NCBI RefSeq assembly: GCF_030767025.1
Contig: NZ_JASITE010000002.1
Location: 496,001-560,000, forward strand
DNA: 64,000 bases
DNA from: Nocardia sp. CC227C
GTDB lineage: Bacteria > Actinomycetota > Actinomycetes > Mycobacteriales > Mycobacteriaceae
Direction of reading: 5' to 3'
This document shows positions 25,836 through 34,491 of this stretch, piece after piece; position 1 is the stretch's first letter, and each line of letters begins with the position of its first letter. The position numbers were made by a program, and so were the translations under genes. A model generated the notes under the pieces. That model saw only the letters and a program-made list of their open reading frames with translations, searched no databases and had not been told where the DNA came from.

Positions 25836-28340
25836 TCAGCCGACCGCCGAAATCGGCATCGCGGGCACCGGCTGCACCGTCGGGTCGCTCGCCGGGACGG
25901 CACCCACCGCCGTCGAATCGGACCCGCCCTCCTCGATGCCCGGCGGGTGGAAGAATCCGGCGAACGCCCCGAAATCACCCTCGGAGTCACTCATCTCGGG
26001 TCCGAACGGTTGCAGCACACCGTCGACGATCACCTCCAGCGTGCCGTCTCCGGACGGTCCGCCGTTCTCGTCGCCGAACACCACCAACAGCGCCGTCCGG
26101 CCGTCCTCCCACATCGCGATATCGCCGGTGATCAACTGGTTCGGATCGACCCGGCTGCCCGGATACTTGTCCTTCGGTTCCCCCGACTTCCCGGACTCCA
26201 TGCCGTAGGCGGCCCGGGCGTCGGTGCCCGTGGTGTCGGCGAACGCGGCCTCCAGCGCGTCGTAGACCTTGGGGTACACGTACTGGGTACGGCCGTCCTT
26301 GAAGTCGTAGAGCACCTTGCCATCCGAACGGGTGGGCCGCGGTGGTGTTCCGGAATCCTGCGGGGCGGTCGCACCCGGCGTCGGTCCGGTGTGCGGTGTG
26401 GGCTGGCCCGGGGGCGTGCCCGTGCCCTGGGGGCTCTGCTGTCCCGGTGGTGTCGTCGGCTGCACCTGGGGCGGCTGCACTTGCGGCGGTTGCATCGGTG
26501 ACAATCGCTCCCGATCGAGGCGACGCGGATCGTTCTCGTTGCCCAACGGCCCGCGCTGGCCGAATCCATTCTGCGCCATCAGCAGCGGCAACAGTGAACT
26601 CATCAGGCTCGACCCCATGCCGGCCAGACCCGACCCCATACCGCCACCGGTCGGTGGCGTCACCGGTGTGGGGACCGACGGCTTGGCGGGGTCGTTCGGC
26701 CTGCCCGGATCGGGGGTGACGGGATCGGGCGTGCCTGGGTTGGACGGACTACCCGGAGTACCGGGAATGCGGCCGGGATCGGAGGGGCTCGAAGGATCCG
26801 AGGGGGACGGGATATTCGGCGTGGGCAGATTCGGCAGCGGGGAACTCGGATCGTTCGGTTGCGGTTGCCCGGGAGGCACTCCGGGGTTGTAGGGATTGCC
26901 CGGATTCTGTGGCAGGTCCTGCCACTTCTTCATGGCATCCTCGAGCGCCTTCCGATCCTCCTCCTGCTGCTCGTTCATCCGCGCTTCCATATCCGCGACC
27001 ACTTTCGCGATCTCGGAACTCGTGCCGGAACGCTCCTCCATGGTGGACAGATTCTCGGCGAACGCCTGCCCGAGCAGATCGACGAAACTCGCATCGGTGC
27101 CGTCCGATGTCTGAGCCTTCAGATTGATGCCGCGAATCAGGGCGGAGATCTGCTCCCGGCCGAGTTCGGTGTTCTCGGCGGTCTCGACGATCGATTTCGC
27201 CACCTCCTCCTGGATGGCGTCGAACCGCCCCGCCGTCTGCACCAGCCTGCTGGCCGCCTCCTGATAGGCGGCGGGCGTTTGAGCGCCGATCTGCATGGGC
27301 ACCGTCGGCAACGGCGGCACGGTCGCCTTATCTGTCTCGAAATTGCTTGTGTCGCCGAACAACTGCCAGTTGTCGCTCAGACCGTCGGCCAGTGAACCGC
27401 TACCGTCCAGACCGCCCGGAGCCCCGTACCAACTCTGCAAATCGGCGGCAATGCCCTCCGGCTGAAACAGAAACCCCACCGGTTGCCCCGGTGGACCGCT
27501 GCCCGGCCCCGGCTTGAACTGTCCCTCTCCCATGGATGTTACGTGACCACCGACCCAGATCCCCTGCGCCGCAACGCGGTCGGTCTCCGGGTTGGCACTC
27601 CCGTCGCCGGAGCCACCATCCGCTCCCGGAGCCGACAGATGCCGAAGGCCAGCGAAGCCGAAGCCTCCCAGTGCCTGTAGCCCCCGACTCCCCCATGCCT
27701 TGGTTCCCGGCCTACCCCGTTTGTACCATTTATCTGCGTCTTTGCTTGCGAACCACCCTTGCCTCGCCTTCAGTTTGTCGACCAGTTCCTCCGCCTTCTT
27801 TACGTCGGCCTCAGCCGCCGTGACGTCGGCTTTAGCCGATTCAAGCTTTGTCTTCGCATTCTCTATCTCATCGTGCTTCTTCTTGATCATATCGTCGGTT
27901 ACACCACGCCTGCGCACGGCGGCCGGATTGGGTTGCCGACCCGACAATCGATTCCAACCGCGAGAGAGTATATTCGGTTCCCTTGGCGCAAAGAGATCCG
28001 AATAGGCAGAATTGGCACTATTCAAATCAGCCTCTCTTGCGGCTGCATTGTTCTGCAGTGGGCTGACCCTGTTCCGCGCGACGCCGAGAGCGTCGTCCGC
28101 CTTCGTCACGTGTCTGCCGATTCGCGCACGAGTTCCCCATGCTGCGCCCGAGCCGAGTGCTCCACCGACCAGACCTGCCCCAGCACCTACCGCGGCAGCC
28201 GTGAGATTGTCGGAGTAGCTCCCCCCGTCGATCCAACTGCCGAGAAATCCGCCGGCCGCGCCACCCGCCACGGCCCAGCCCGGCCCGAAGGCGGCGCTGA
28301 CCGTGGAGACGCCGATGTCGACTACCGTTCCCCAGCTCAT
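25836..28340 (-). CDS. Large ESX-associated protein with glycine-zipper head and C-terminal FHPxGI domain (paralogue 2)
   Basis: 834 residues. The N-terminus (1-75) is Gly/Ala-rich and hydrophobic (GWAVAGGAAGGFLGSWI, AAVGAGAGLVGGALGSGAA), like membrane-inserting glycine zippers. A coiled coil follows (about 140-195: KKKHDEIENAKTKLESAKAD), then a helical middle (about 360-500), a Pro/Gly-rich region with the patch SSLMSSLLPLLMAQNG, and the shared C-terminal domain (DGRTQYVYPKVYDALEAAF, then TGDIAMWEDGRTALLVV, ending GAFAGFFHPPGIE). 8 bp downstream of the next paralogue. Confidence 0.8.
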   Translation of the reverse strand: MSWGTVVDIGVSTVSAAFGPGWAVAGGAAGGFLGSWIDGGSYSDNLTAAAVGAGAGLVGGALGSGAAWGTRARIGRHVTKADDALGVARNRVSPLQNNAAAREADLNSANSAYSDLFAPREPNILSRGWNRLSGRQPNPAAVRRRGVTDDMIKKKHDEIENAKTKLESAKADVTAAEADVKKAEELVDKLKARQGWFASKDADKWYKRGRPGTKAWGSRGLQALGGFGFAGLRHLSAPGADGGSGDGSANPETDRVAAQGIWVGGHVTSMGEGQFKPGPGSGPPGQPVGFLFQPEGIAADLQSWYGAPGGLDGSGSLADGLSDNWQLFGDTSNFETDKATVPPLPTVPMQIGAQTPAAYQEAASRLVQTAGRFDAIQEEVAKSIVETAENTELGREQISALIRGINLKAQTSDGTDASFVDLLGQAFAENLSTMEERSGTSSEIAKVVADMEARMNEQQEEDRKALEDAMKKWQDLPQNPGNPYNPGVPPGQPQPNDPSSPLPNLPTPNIPSPSDPSSPSDPGRIPGTPGSPSNPGTPDPVTPDPGRPNDPAKPSVPTPVTPPTGGGMGSGLAGMGSSLMSSLLPLLMAQNGFGQRGPLGNENDPRRLDRERLSPMQPPQVQPPQVQPTTPPGQQSPQGTGTPPGQPTPHTGPTPGATAPQDSGTPPRPTRSDGKVLYDFKDGRTQYVYPKVYDALEAAFADTTGTDARAAYGMESGKSGEPKDKYPGSRVDPNQLITGDIAMWEDGRTALLVVFGDENGGPSGDGTLEVIVDGVLQPFGPEMSDSEGDFGAFAGFFHPPGIEEGGSDSTAVGAVPASDPTVQPVPAMPISAVG

Positions 28341-28348
28341 GGAGCCTC

Positions 28349-30598
28349 CTATGCCGGAACCGAAGCGACGGCCGAGGCATCGGCCTCCGGCGCCGTTCCC
28401 GTCGACCGATCCGATGAAGCGGCGATATCGATTCCAGACGGGTGGAAGAAGCCCGCGAACGGCCCGAAATCGCCTTGGTTATCGCGCATTTCAGCGGAGA
28501 ACGAGAGCAACTCACCGGCCACGATCACCTCCAGGGTCCCACTGCTCTCCGTATCGAATGCGACAACGAGCGCGGTTCGCTGATCCCATGTCGCGATATC
28601 GCCGGTGATCAGTTGATACGGGTCCACCGGAGCACCGAGTTGCTGCTCGTTCAGCGTGACGGCGGCACGCTCGTAGGCCGCCCGCGCGTCGGTGGTCGCG
28701 GCATTGTCGAACGCGGCGTCCAACGCGGCGTAGACCACCGACGACACCTCTTGGGTGCGCCCGTCGGGGAAGGTGTACACCGACGGTTTGTCCGTGGTCG
28801 GCCGAAGCATCGGCTGACTGCTGGAGACCTGCGTGCGTGGCGTCGTGGCCGAGGTGTTCGTCGCAGAGGTGTTCGTTGCCGGGGTGTTCGCCGTCGTGGT
28901 AGCCGGTTGCTGTTGGCTCGTGGTGGACGCCGGTTGCGGCGGCGCGGCCGGGCCGGACTGCACGACCCCCGGAGGTTCCGGACCGGGATCGGCGTCACGC
29001 GACTCGCGTTCGTCGCCCTCGGTCGGGTCGTTGCGCTGATTCTGGTTCAGCAGACTCGACAGCAACAGCGGATCCAATCCCGTCCCGGTCGACGGTGCCG
29101 CGGCGGTCGATGTCGGAGTCGGGATCTGCGTCGGTGCCGGACTCGATGTGGTCGGCGAGGTCGATCCTGTCGGCGGAGCGTTCGAGGGGATGCGATCGTC
29201 GCCGCCGATACCCTCCGGGATTGCGCTCGGATCGTCCGAACCGCCGATTCGACCGGTGTCACCGGCACCCGACGGTGTCCCGTTCAGGCCGAAATCGGTC
29301 GGCCGGAAGGTGCTGCCCGTCGTGCCGCCGAGGTTCTGGTTCTGGTACGGGTTCTGATTCGGGTACGGATACGGGTAGGGGTAGGGGTTGTTGTTGGGGT
29401 CGCCCGGTTCCTTGTCACCGTCGTCCTTGTTCCCGTCATTGTCCTCGTCGGTCCCGGGATCGTCGGCGGTGAGCATTTCGACTTCGGCCGCGAGCGCCTG
29501 GAGTTCTCCGGTGGCGGCGTCCATGATTCCGGTGATCGCGGCGAGGTGGGTGTCGATCAACTGCGCGACGAACTCGTCCTCCTCCATCGGACCGATCACC
29601 CGCTCGATCGCCCCCTGCGACACCAACAACGACAACTGCTCGACATTCATCGGATTGGCGGTGGCGAAGTCCCGCAACCCGGCGACCGCGGATTCGAGTT
29701 GAGTCCGCGAGGTCGTCGAGATCCGGGCCACCTCCTCGAGCAGGACCGACTGCTCCTCCTCGGTCAGACCGAGCGTCGCGTCCGCGGCCAAGAGGTCGTC
29801 GTACTTCGTCTTCAGTTCCTGGGCACTCGACACGTAGCTGATGATCGCGGCACTGTCCTCACCGGAAGTCTGCTCGACGCGGGCTCGAGCGGGAGCATCC
29901 TCCGTATCACCTCGGCCGAACATTTCCCAACTGGTGTAAACGCTTTCAGTGAAGTCCTCGTAGTTCTTCTCACCACCGGTGGACAGCAACTCCAGTCCGT
30001 CCGGCCAGCTCGGACTGGAGCGATCCGGGCCGTACACGTTGGCGGTGTAGGCGCTGTCCACGGTGAGCCGACCACTTTCGATGAGCTTCGACGTGTAGTC
30101 GATCGTGGGGACCGGCCCGGCGTCACCTCCGGCCTGAAGGTTGCCGTAGGTGTCCCTGGTGTTGAATCCTCCCCACGCGCCGAGCCCAGAACCGAGTCCA
30201 CCTGTGGCGAATCTGAAGGCATTGACATCCATGCCCCTATAGGAACCCCTCACCGCCCCAGGTATCGCTCCGCGGAAGCCGTTACCGACCGCCCCCCTTC
30301 CGGCAAACGCGGCACTCCTGGCCAGGGCACGGCCCCCCGCCATCGAGAACGCCCCCCTTAGACCTAGCGAACCGATCCCGCCGCCGATCAGACCTAATGT
30401 TCCACCCAGCGCAGCGTCCCCGAGCGCCTCACCGAGACTGTTGCCTTGCGCGGCGGAAACGAACCCGGCGGTAGCACCACCCAGCAGCGCGGCACCGGCC
30501 GGACCGCCGATGAGGAACCCGCCTACGCCAGCGGCTCCGACCAGAATGTCGTCACCGTACTCACCGAGGAAGTCGCCGACCCCGTCCCAGAAACCCAT
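28349..30598 (-). CDS. Large ESX-associated protein with glycine-zipper head and C-terminal FHPxGI domain (paralogue 3)
   Basis: 749 residues. The N-terminal 75 residues are glycine-zipper-like (ILVGAAGVGGFLIGGPAGAAL, LGLIGGGIGSLGL). A helical middle (about 230-380) is followed by a PY/QN repeat (NNNPYPYPYPYPNQNPYQN), a disordered Thr/Ser/Pro region with the patch LDPLLLSSLLNQ, and the shared C-terminal domain (YTFPDGRTQEVSSVVYAALD, then TGDIATWDQRTALVV, ending GPFAGFFHPSGID). It follows the small gene at 30603-30857 by 4 bp. Function unknown; substrate or surface role inferred. Confidence 0.8.
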   Translation of the reverse strand: MGFWDGVGDFLGEYGDDILVGAAGVGGFLIGGPAGAALLGGATAGFVSAAQGNSLGEALGDAALGGTLGLIGGGIGSLGLRGAFSMAGGRALARSAAFAGRGAVGNGFRGAIPGAVRGSYRGMDVNAFRFATGGLGSGLGAWGGFNTRDTYGNLQAGGDAGPVPTIDYTSKLIESGRLTVDSAYTANVYGPDRSSPSWPDGLELLSTGGEKNYEDFTESVYTSWEMFGRGDTEDAPARARVEQTSGEDSAAIISYVSSAQELKTKYDDLLAADATLGLTEEEQSVLLEEVARISTTSRTQLESAVAGLRDFATANPMNVEQLSLLVSQGAIERVIGPMEEDEFVAQLIDTHLAAITGIMDAATGELQALAAEVEMLTADDPGTDEDNDGNKDDGDKEPGDPNNNPYPYPYPYPNQNPYQNQNLGGTTGSTFRPTDFGLNGTPSGAGDTGRIGGSDDPSAIPEGIGGDDRIPSNAPPTGSTSPTTSSPAPTQIPTPTSTAAAPSTGTGLDPLLLSSLLNQNQRNDPTEGDERESRDADPGPEPPGVVQSGPAAPPQPASTTSQQQPATTTANTPATNTSATNTSATTPRTQVSSSQPMLRPTTDKPSVYTFPDGRTQEVSSVVYAALDAAFDNAATTDARAAYERAAVTLNEQQLGAPVDPYQLITGDIATWDQRTALVVAFDTESSGTLEVIVAGELLSFSAEMRDNQGDFGPFAGFFHPSGIDIAASSDRSTGTAPEADASAVASVPA

Positions 30599-30602
30599 GT
30601 GC

Positions 30603-30857
30603 TCACCCGCCCTGGGTCGAACAGTTCAGGGCGAACGACGGCCGCCAGACGCTATCCCCGGCGTGCGATGCACCGTGACCGAACCCTCCGAAGCCGAGCG
30701 ATACTTCCCCCGAGCGCGACAACTCTTCCGCGGCCGCGCGATACGCCGACGCGTCACAGGTGACGACCGGCTCCCAACCGGTGGCGTCCGTCGGACCCTC
30801 GCCCCGCGAGAGAACGTCGCGGGTTCCCCCGGGGATCCCGTCACGGTCTCGAGTCAT
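30603..30857 (-). CDS. Small operon-leading ESX-associated protein (copy 2, diverged)
   Basis: 84 residues. Its start MTRDRDGIPGGTRDVLSRGE and its ribosome site (CAGGAACTGCCG) mirror those of 23079-23345. After residue 20 it diverges and loses the clean helical pattern, so it may be decaying or shifted in frame. It occupies the same position: first gene after an almost identical promoter, directly before a large ESX-associated gene. Confidence 0.5.
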   Translation of the reverse strand: MTRDRDGIPGGTRDVLSRGEGPTDATGWEPVVTCDASAYRAAAEELSRSGEVSLGFGGFGHGASHAGDSVWRPSFALNCSTQGG

Positions 30858-31251
30858 CGGCAGTTCCTGATCCGTCCCGGTGGAGGACTGTGTCGACCGC
30901 ATAGCCTGGGGCAGCGCGTGACTCACGCGACCGATCCCGGCCACACCTGACTTCCTTTCCGACCAACCCATTGTCGAACATCCCCACCCCTGGGAACGCA
31001 CACCCTCGATCCCGAGCGGCGGCCATATCCAGCTCTGGAACCCACGGCTTCGTGCCGCTGTTCGAGGCTTTCAAGTCCGCCGGGACCAGACCTGTCAACA
31101 GCTCGCCGCTGTCGGCAAGCTCCGATGCCCAGATCCCGGGCTGCGGCGTAATCGCCACCGTTCTGGCGGCGGTACGGAATCGGGTCGGTGGTTCGAGGGC
31201 GGGCGACATCTTCACCGTCCGATACGGGACGAATGGTGGCAACACCTCCAT
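30841..31251 (-). CDS. Possible small protein, unsupported family
   Basis: A 136-codon minus-strand frame whose first 90 residues read like protein (VAITPQPGIWASELADSGEL). It begins four bases after a GAAGAT -10 match linked to the palindrome at 31267-31282. Third-position GC is moderate and the plus-strand frame is equally open. It overlaps the next promoter and the start of 30857-30603. Confidence 0.3.
   Translation of the reverse strand: MEVLPPFVPYRTVKMSPALEPPTRFRTAARTVAITPQPGIWASELADSGELLTGLVPADLKASNSGTKPWVPELDMAAARDRGCAFPGVGMFDNGLVGKEVRCGRDRSRESRAAPGYAVDTVLHRDGSGTADDSRP
30970..30996 (-). promoter_or_regulatory. Promoter with ESX-region palindrome, near-copy of the espB promoter
   Basis: TCCCCA-CCCC-TGGGAA (30981-30996), five bases, then -10 GACAAT on the minus strand (30970-30975). 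It drives 30857 to 25836. Confidence 0.7.
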
Positions 31252-31255
31252 GGGG

Positions 31256-31282
31256 ATCTTCGCTCGGTCCCATCGGTGGGAA
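31256..31282 (-). promoter_or_regulatory. ESX-region palindrome copy with minus-facing -10 match
   Basis: GTCCCA-TCGG-TGGGAA (31267-31282), five bases, then GAAGAT on the minus strand (31256-31261). Also about 107 bp upstream of the plus-strand hydrolase, so its target is uncertain. Confidence 0.45.
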
Positions 31283-31388
31283 GTCCGAGCCGGACCGGTT
31301 CGCATCACAACCGGTAGCGTCGTCGCACGGCGGTCTCGCGACCGACCACCACGTGCACCCCGAGCCGGGACACGACAGGAGTCCGAAT

Positions 31389-32291
31389 ATGTCCGCCGAC
31401 AACGACCGCTACGCAACACAGGACGCACCGGCAGCGGACTGGCGGCACCGCTACGTCCGGGCCAACGGAATTCGGTTCCACCTGGTCGAGGCCGGATCGG
31501 GGCCGCTGGTCGTGCTGCTCCACGGGTTTCCGCAGTCCTGGTACTGCTGGCGGCACCAGATTCCGGCGTTGGCACGACACTTCCGCGTGGTGGCCGTCGA
31601 CATGCGCGGCTATGGCGGGACCGACCGGCCGTCGGCCGTCGCGGACTACCGCATCGCGGCGCTCACCTCGGACGTCCGAGCGCTGATCCACGCGCTCGGA
31701 GAGCGGAAAGCACATATCGTCGGCCATGATTGGGGCGGCATCGTGGCGTGGGCATTCGCGATCCGGTTTCCGGATATGGTCGACCGGCTCGGACTGCTCA
31801 ACTATCCCCATCCGGTGCTGTTCGCCAAGGCGCTGCGGAGCGACCCCCGCCAGCTGCTGCGCAGCTGGTACATGTTCTTCTTCCAACTGCCACGGTTGCC
31901 CGAACTGACCATGCGGCGGCGAGACGGCATCCCCCTGATCGACGCGATGTTCCGGGATATGGCCGTACGTGCGGGCACCTTCACCGAGGCCGACCTCGCC
32001 GAGTACCGGCGCAATATCCTCGCCCCCGGCTCCGCGACGGCCATGGTCAATTACTACCGGGCGGCGTTCCGCGACTTCCCTGCCTTGCATCGCATCGACT
32101 CCGTTGCCGCGCCCACCCTGGTCGTCTGGGCCGAGAACGACATCGCGCTCGGCAACGGGCTGGCGCGCGACCTGCCCGGCCGCTTTTCCGGACCGTTCCG
32201 GATCGACTACGTGCCCGGCTCCTCACACTGGGTACAGGAGGAACACCCGGCCTTGGTCAGCCGCCTGCTGTCGGAGCATCTGCGGGGGTGA
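31389..32291 (+). CDS. Alpha/beta hydrolase, epoxide-hydrolase type
   Basis: 300 residues. Oxyanion loop HGFPQSW at 45-51, nucleophile Asp114 in GHDWGG (epoxide hydrolase/dehalogenase type rather than Ser), a likely acid in AENDIALG (about 247) and catalytic His280 in SSHWVQ. AGGAG precedes the ATG at 31389. It ends 13 bp from the convergent terpene synthase. With an epoxidase-like FAD enzyme three genes away, epoxide opening of a terpenoid is a reasonable guess. Confidence 0.85.
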   Translation: MSADNDRYATQDAPAADWRHRYVRANGIRFHLVEAGSGPLVVLLHGFPQSWYCWRHQIPALARHFRVVAVDMRGYGGTDRPSAVADYRIAALTSDVRALIHALGERKAHIVGHDWGGIVAWAFAIRFPDMVDRLGLLNYPHPVLFAKALRSDPRQLLRSWYMFFFQLPRLPELTMRRRDGIPLIDAMFRDMAVRAGTFTEADLAEYRRNILAPGSATAMVNYYRAAFRDFPALHRIDSVAAPTLVVWAENDIALGNGLARDLPGRFSGPFRIDYVPGSSHWVQEEHPALVSRLLSEHLRG

Positions 32292-32304
32292 GGCGGCACC
32301 CGAG

Positions 32305-33420
32305 TCATGGCCCGATCGTCGACCACCACCATGCGATCTCCGGATACGGTGGTGGCGTGAGGTTCTCGGGATCCCAGATGGTCGGCGTTTCCGAGACGAC
32401 CAGCGCGGGCGGGGTGAACCGGGTGTGTTGACCTTCATGATCGACCCGGACGTAGCGCGACGTGGTGCTGGCCCATGCGATCGCGGCCGGTATCCAGTTC
32501 GGCAGATCACCGGCGAGCAGCGCGACATCCGGGCGAGGATCGGCCAGCAGTTGCCGTTGCAGGCGCACCACCAAGGCGACGAGCCGTTCGTAGAGCTGCC
32601 AGCCCTTGACCAGGCACGCCGCGGTATCGAGACCCTCGGCCTGTGCGAGGACGGAATACAGATTGGTAGCGGCGGTGCCGGTGACAAGCTCTTTGGCAAT
32701 GCTGAACAGGTCGTTGAGCAACGCGCACGTGAACATCACGGCCTCGGCGAAAGCCCGGACCACCGGGTCGCCGAGCTGCCACGCGTCGAGCCCACGACAA
32801 CCGGCTGCGGCCGCGGTGAACGGAATCAACGTGCCGACACCGGAATTGACCCACCGCATGCGCAGGTACTCCCCGACCTCGGGCGGGGACTCCCGCCGAC
32901 GGGCGGCGGCATACCACAACTGGCCGTTCAGCCAGACGGCGTTCTCGTGCTGGAGCGCCGCGAAGCATGAAGTGCCCAGCACCGCTGCGAATTGCGCACG
33001 CAGATCGCGCAGACCGGCCGCCCACAGGTCATTTCGTGGCAGTGGTGCGGTGGGAGCCGCGAACAGGGCGCGCTGAAGCTCACCGGCATGCGCCGCCAGC
33101 CGCGGTAGGTCGCCGGAGAGCGTGTCCCAGAAATCATCCAGCAGCGCACCCCAGTAGAAGTATCTGGTCGAGGCGACCACCATGCTCTCCGACGCGGACG
33201 GCAACGCGGATGTGATGCCGACCGCGGCGTCCATCGTCGCCGCTGCCCTGCCCGGCCGCCCCAGGCCGTGTTCCGCACACCATTCGACCGCTTGCCGTTC
33301 GATACTGTCCACATCGAATGGGTTGCCCGGCAAGAGAATCGGACAATATACGGTTAACTCTCGCGGCACCGATTCCATGGCCCTCGCCACGTCGATACCA
33401 GCAGGCGGGGAGCCACTCAT
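32305..33420 (-). CDS. Class I terpene synthase
   Basis: 371 residues. Metal-binding DDFWD at 95-99 and NSE motif NDLFSIAKE at 236-244 are both complete, with the pyrophosphate-sensing Arg near 187. Soluble, single domain, usual bacterial length. It lies 18 bp after the prenyl diphosphate synthase gene. The product cannot be predicted from the sequence; the neighbouring synthase suggests a C20 or C15 substrate supplied within the cluster. Confidence 0.88.
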   Translation of the reverse strand: MSGSPPAGIDVARAMESVPRELTVYCPILLPGNPFDVDSIERQAVEWCAEHGLGRPGRAAATMDAAVGITSALPSASESMVVASTRYFYWGALLDDFWDTLSGDLPRLAAHAGELQRALFAAPTAPLPRNDLWAAGLRDLRAQFAAVLGTSCFAALQHENAVWLNGQLWYAAARRRESPPEVGEYLRMRWVNSGVGTLIPFTAAAAGCRGLDAWQLGDPVVRAFAEAVMFTCALLNDLFSIAKELVTGTAATNLYSVLAQAEGLDTAACLVKGWQLYERLVALVVRLQRQLLADPRPDVALLAGDLPNWIPAAIAWASTTSRYVRVDHEGQHTRFTPPALVVSETPTIWDPENLTPPPYPEIAWWWSTIGP

Positions 33421-33438
33421 AACATCCTCTCGGGTGGG

Positions 33439-34491
33439 TCATGCTTCGCGGTCACGCACGAGGTCGGCCAGAGCCGTGAGCTGTGCGCTGCCGTCGGCGG
33501 TTGGCTTGGCCTCGGCCAGATGCCCCAGAGCGCGGTCGATCTGCCGACGGCCGTACTCGTTCGCCCAGCGCCGCGCGCCGGTCAGCGCGACCAGTTCGGC
33601 GGCCCGCTCGACGAGCGCATCGGACAGCGGATGGTCAAGCCGGTGCAGTTCGGCCAACTCGGCCGACTCCGGTGTGCCCGCGGTCAACGCGTACACCACC
33701 GGCAGGCTCTTCTTCCGACGCCGCAGATCCGACAGGACCGGTTTTCCGGTGATGTCGGAGGTACCCCAGATCCCGAGGCAATCGTCGACCACCTGGAACG
33801 CTATCCCGAGGTGGCGGCCGAAAAGCCCCATGGCGCTGATATGTTCGGGAGACGCGCCACCGTATCGGGCGCCGAGCGCACACGCGGCTTCGATCAGCGC
33901 CCCGGTCTTGTCCGCGATCATCGCCGTGCACTGCTCCAGCGACACATCGCTACTCGACTCGAATGAGCTGTCTGCCATCTCGCCCGCAATAAGCCGTTGG
34001 ATGGCGTCGAGAAATGCCGTGGTCGCATCAGCGATGTGCCGGGCCGGTCCATCCAACAGTGTCCGCACCGACGCCGCCAACAGCGCATCACCGACAAGCA
34101 TTGCGGTGGGGGCGTCGTAGGCCGCCCAGACCGCGGGCCGGTGCCGCCGCACCGCGTCTTCGTCGATGAGGTCGTCCTGGATCAACGATGCGTTGTGCAC
34201 CAGCTCGACCGCGGTCGCCGCGGGTACCGCCGCGGCGGCCGTCCCCCCGACCGCCCGGGCACACGCCAACACCAAGGCCGCGCGAATCCCTTTGCCCCAG
34301 CCGCGTTCCCCGCCTGACCCACCGTCACCATTCATCTCCGACCAGCCGAAATGGTAAGCGGCTACATCTCTGACGGCCTCCGGCAGTCGGTCGATCGCTA
34401 TGCGAAGAGCCGGGCCGACGGCCATTCGGGCCTGGTCGAGCAGCTCGTCGACATCCCGTTCGGGCGGGACGGTGATCGTGTGCGCGGTCAC
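33439..34491 (-). CDS. Polyprenyl (farnesyl/geranylgeranyl) diphosphate synthase
   Basis: 350 residues from the GTG at 34491, which overlaps the upstream stop (GTGA). First Asp-rich motif DDLID at 106-110; second is the DDxxG form in FQVVDDCLGIWG (236-243), followed by TGKPVLSDLRRRKKSLPV. This is the short-chain synthase form common in actinobacterial terpenoid clusters. It condenses IPP with allylic diphosphates. Chain length (C15 or C20) is not certain from reading. Confidence 0.88.
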   Translation of the reverse strand: MTAHTITVPPERDVDELLDQARMAVGPALRIAIDRLPEAVRDVAAYHFGWSEMNGDGGSGGERGWGKGIRAALVLACARAVGGTAAAAVPAATAVELVHNASLIQDDLIDEDAVRRHRPAVWAAYDAPTAMLVGDALLAASVRTLLDGPARHIADATTAFLDAIQRLIAGEMADSSFESSSDVSLEQCTAMIADKTGALIEAACALGARYGGASPEHISAMGLFGRHLGIAFQVVDDCLGIWGTSDITGKPVLSDLRRRKKSLPVVYALTAGTPESAELAELHRLDHPLSDALVERAAELVALTGARRWANEYGRRQIDRALGHLAEAKPTADGSAQLTALADLVRDREA

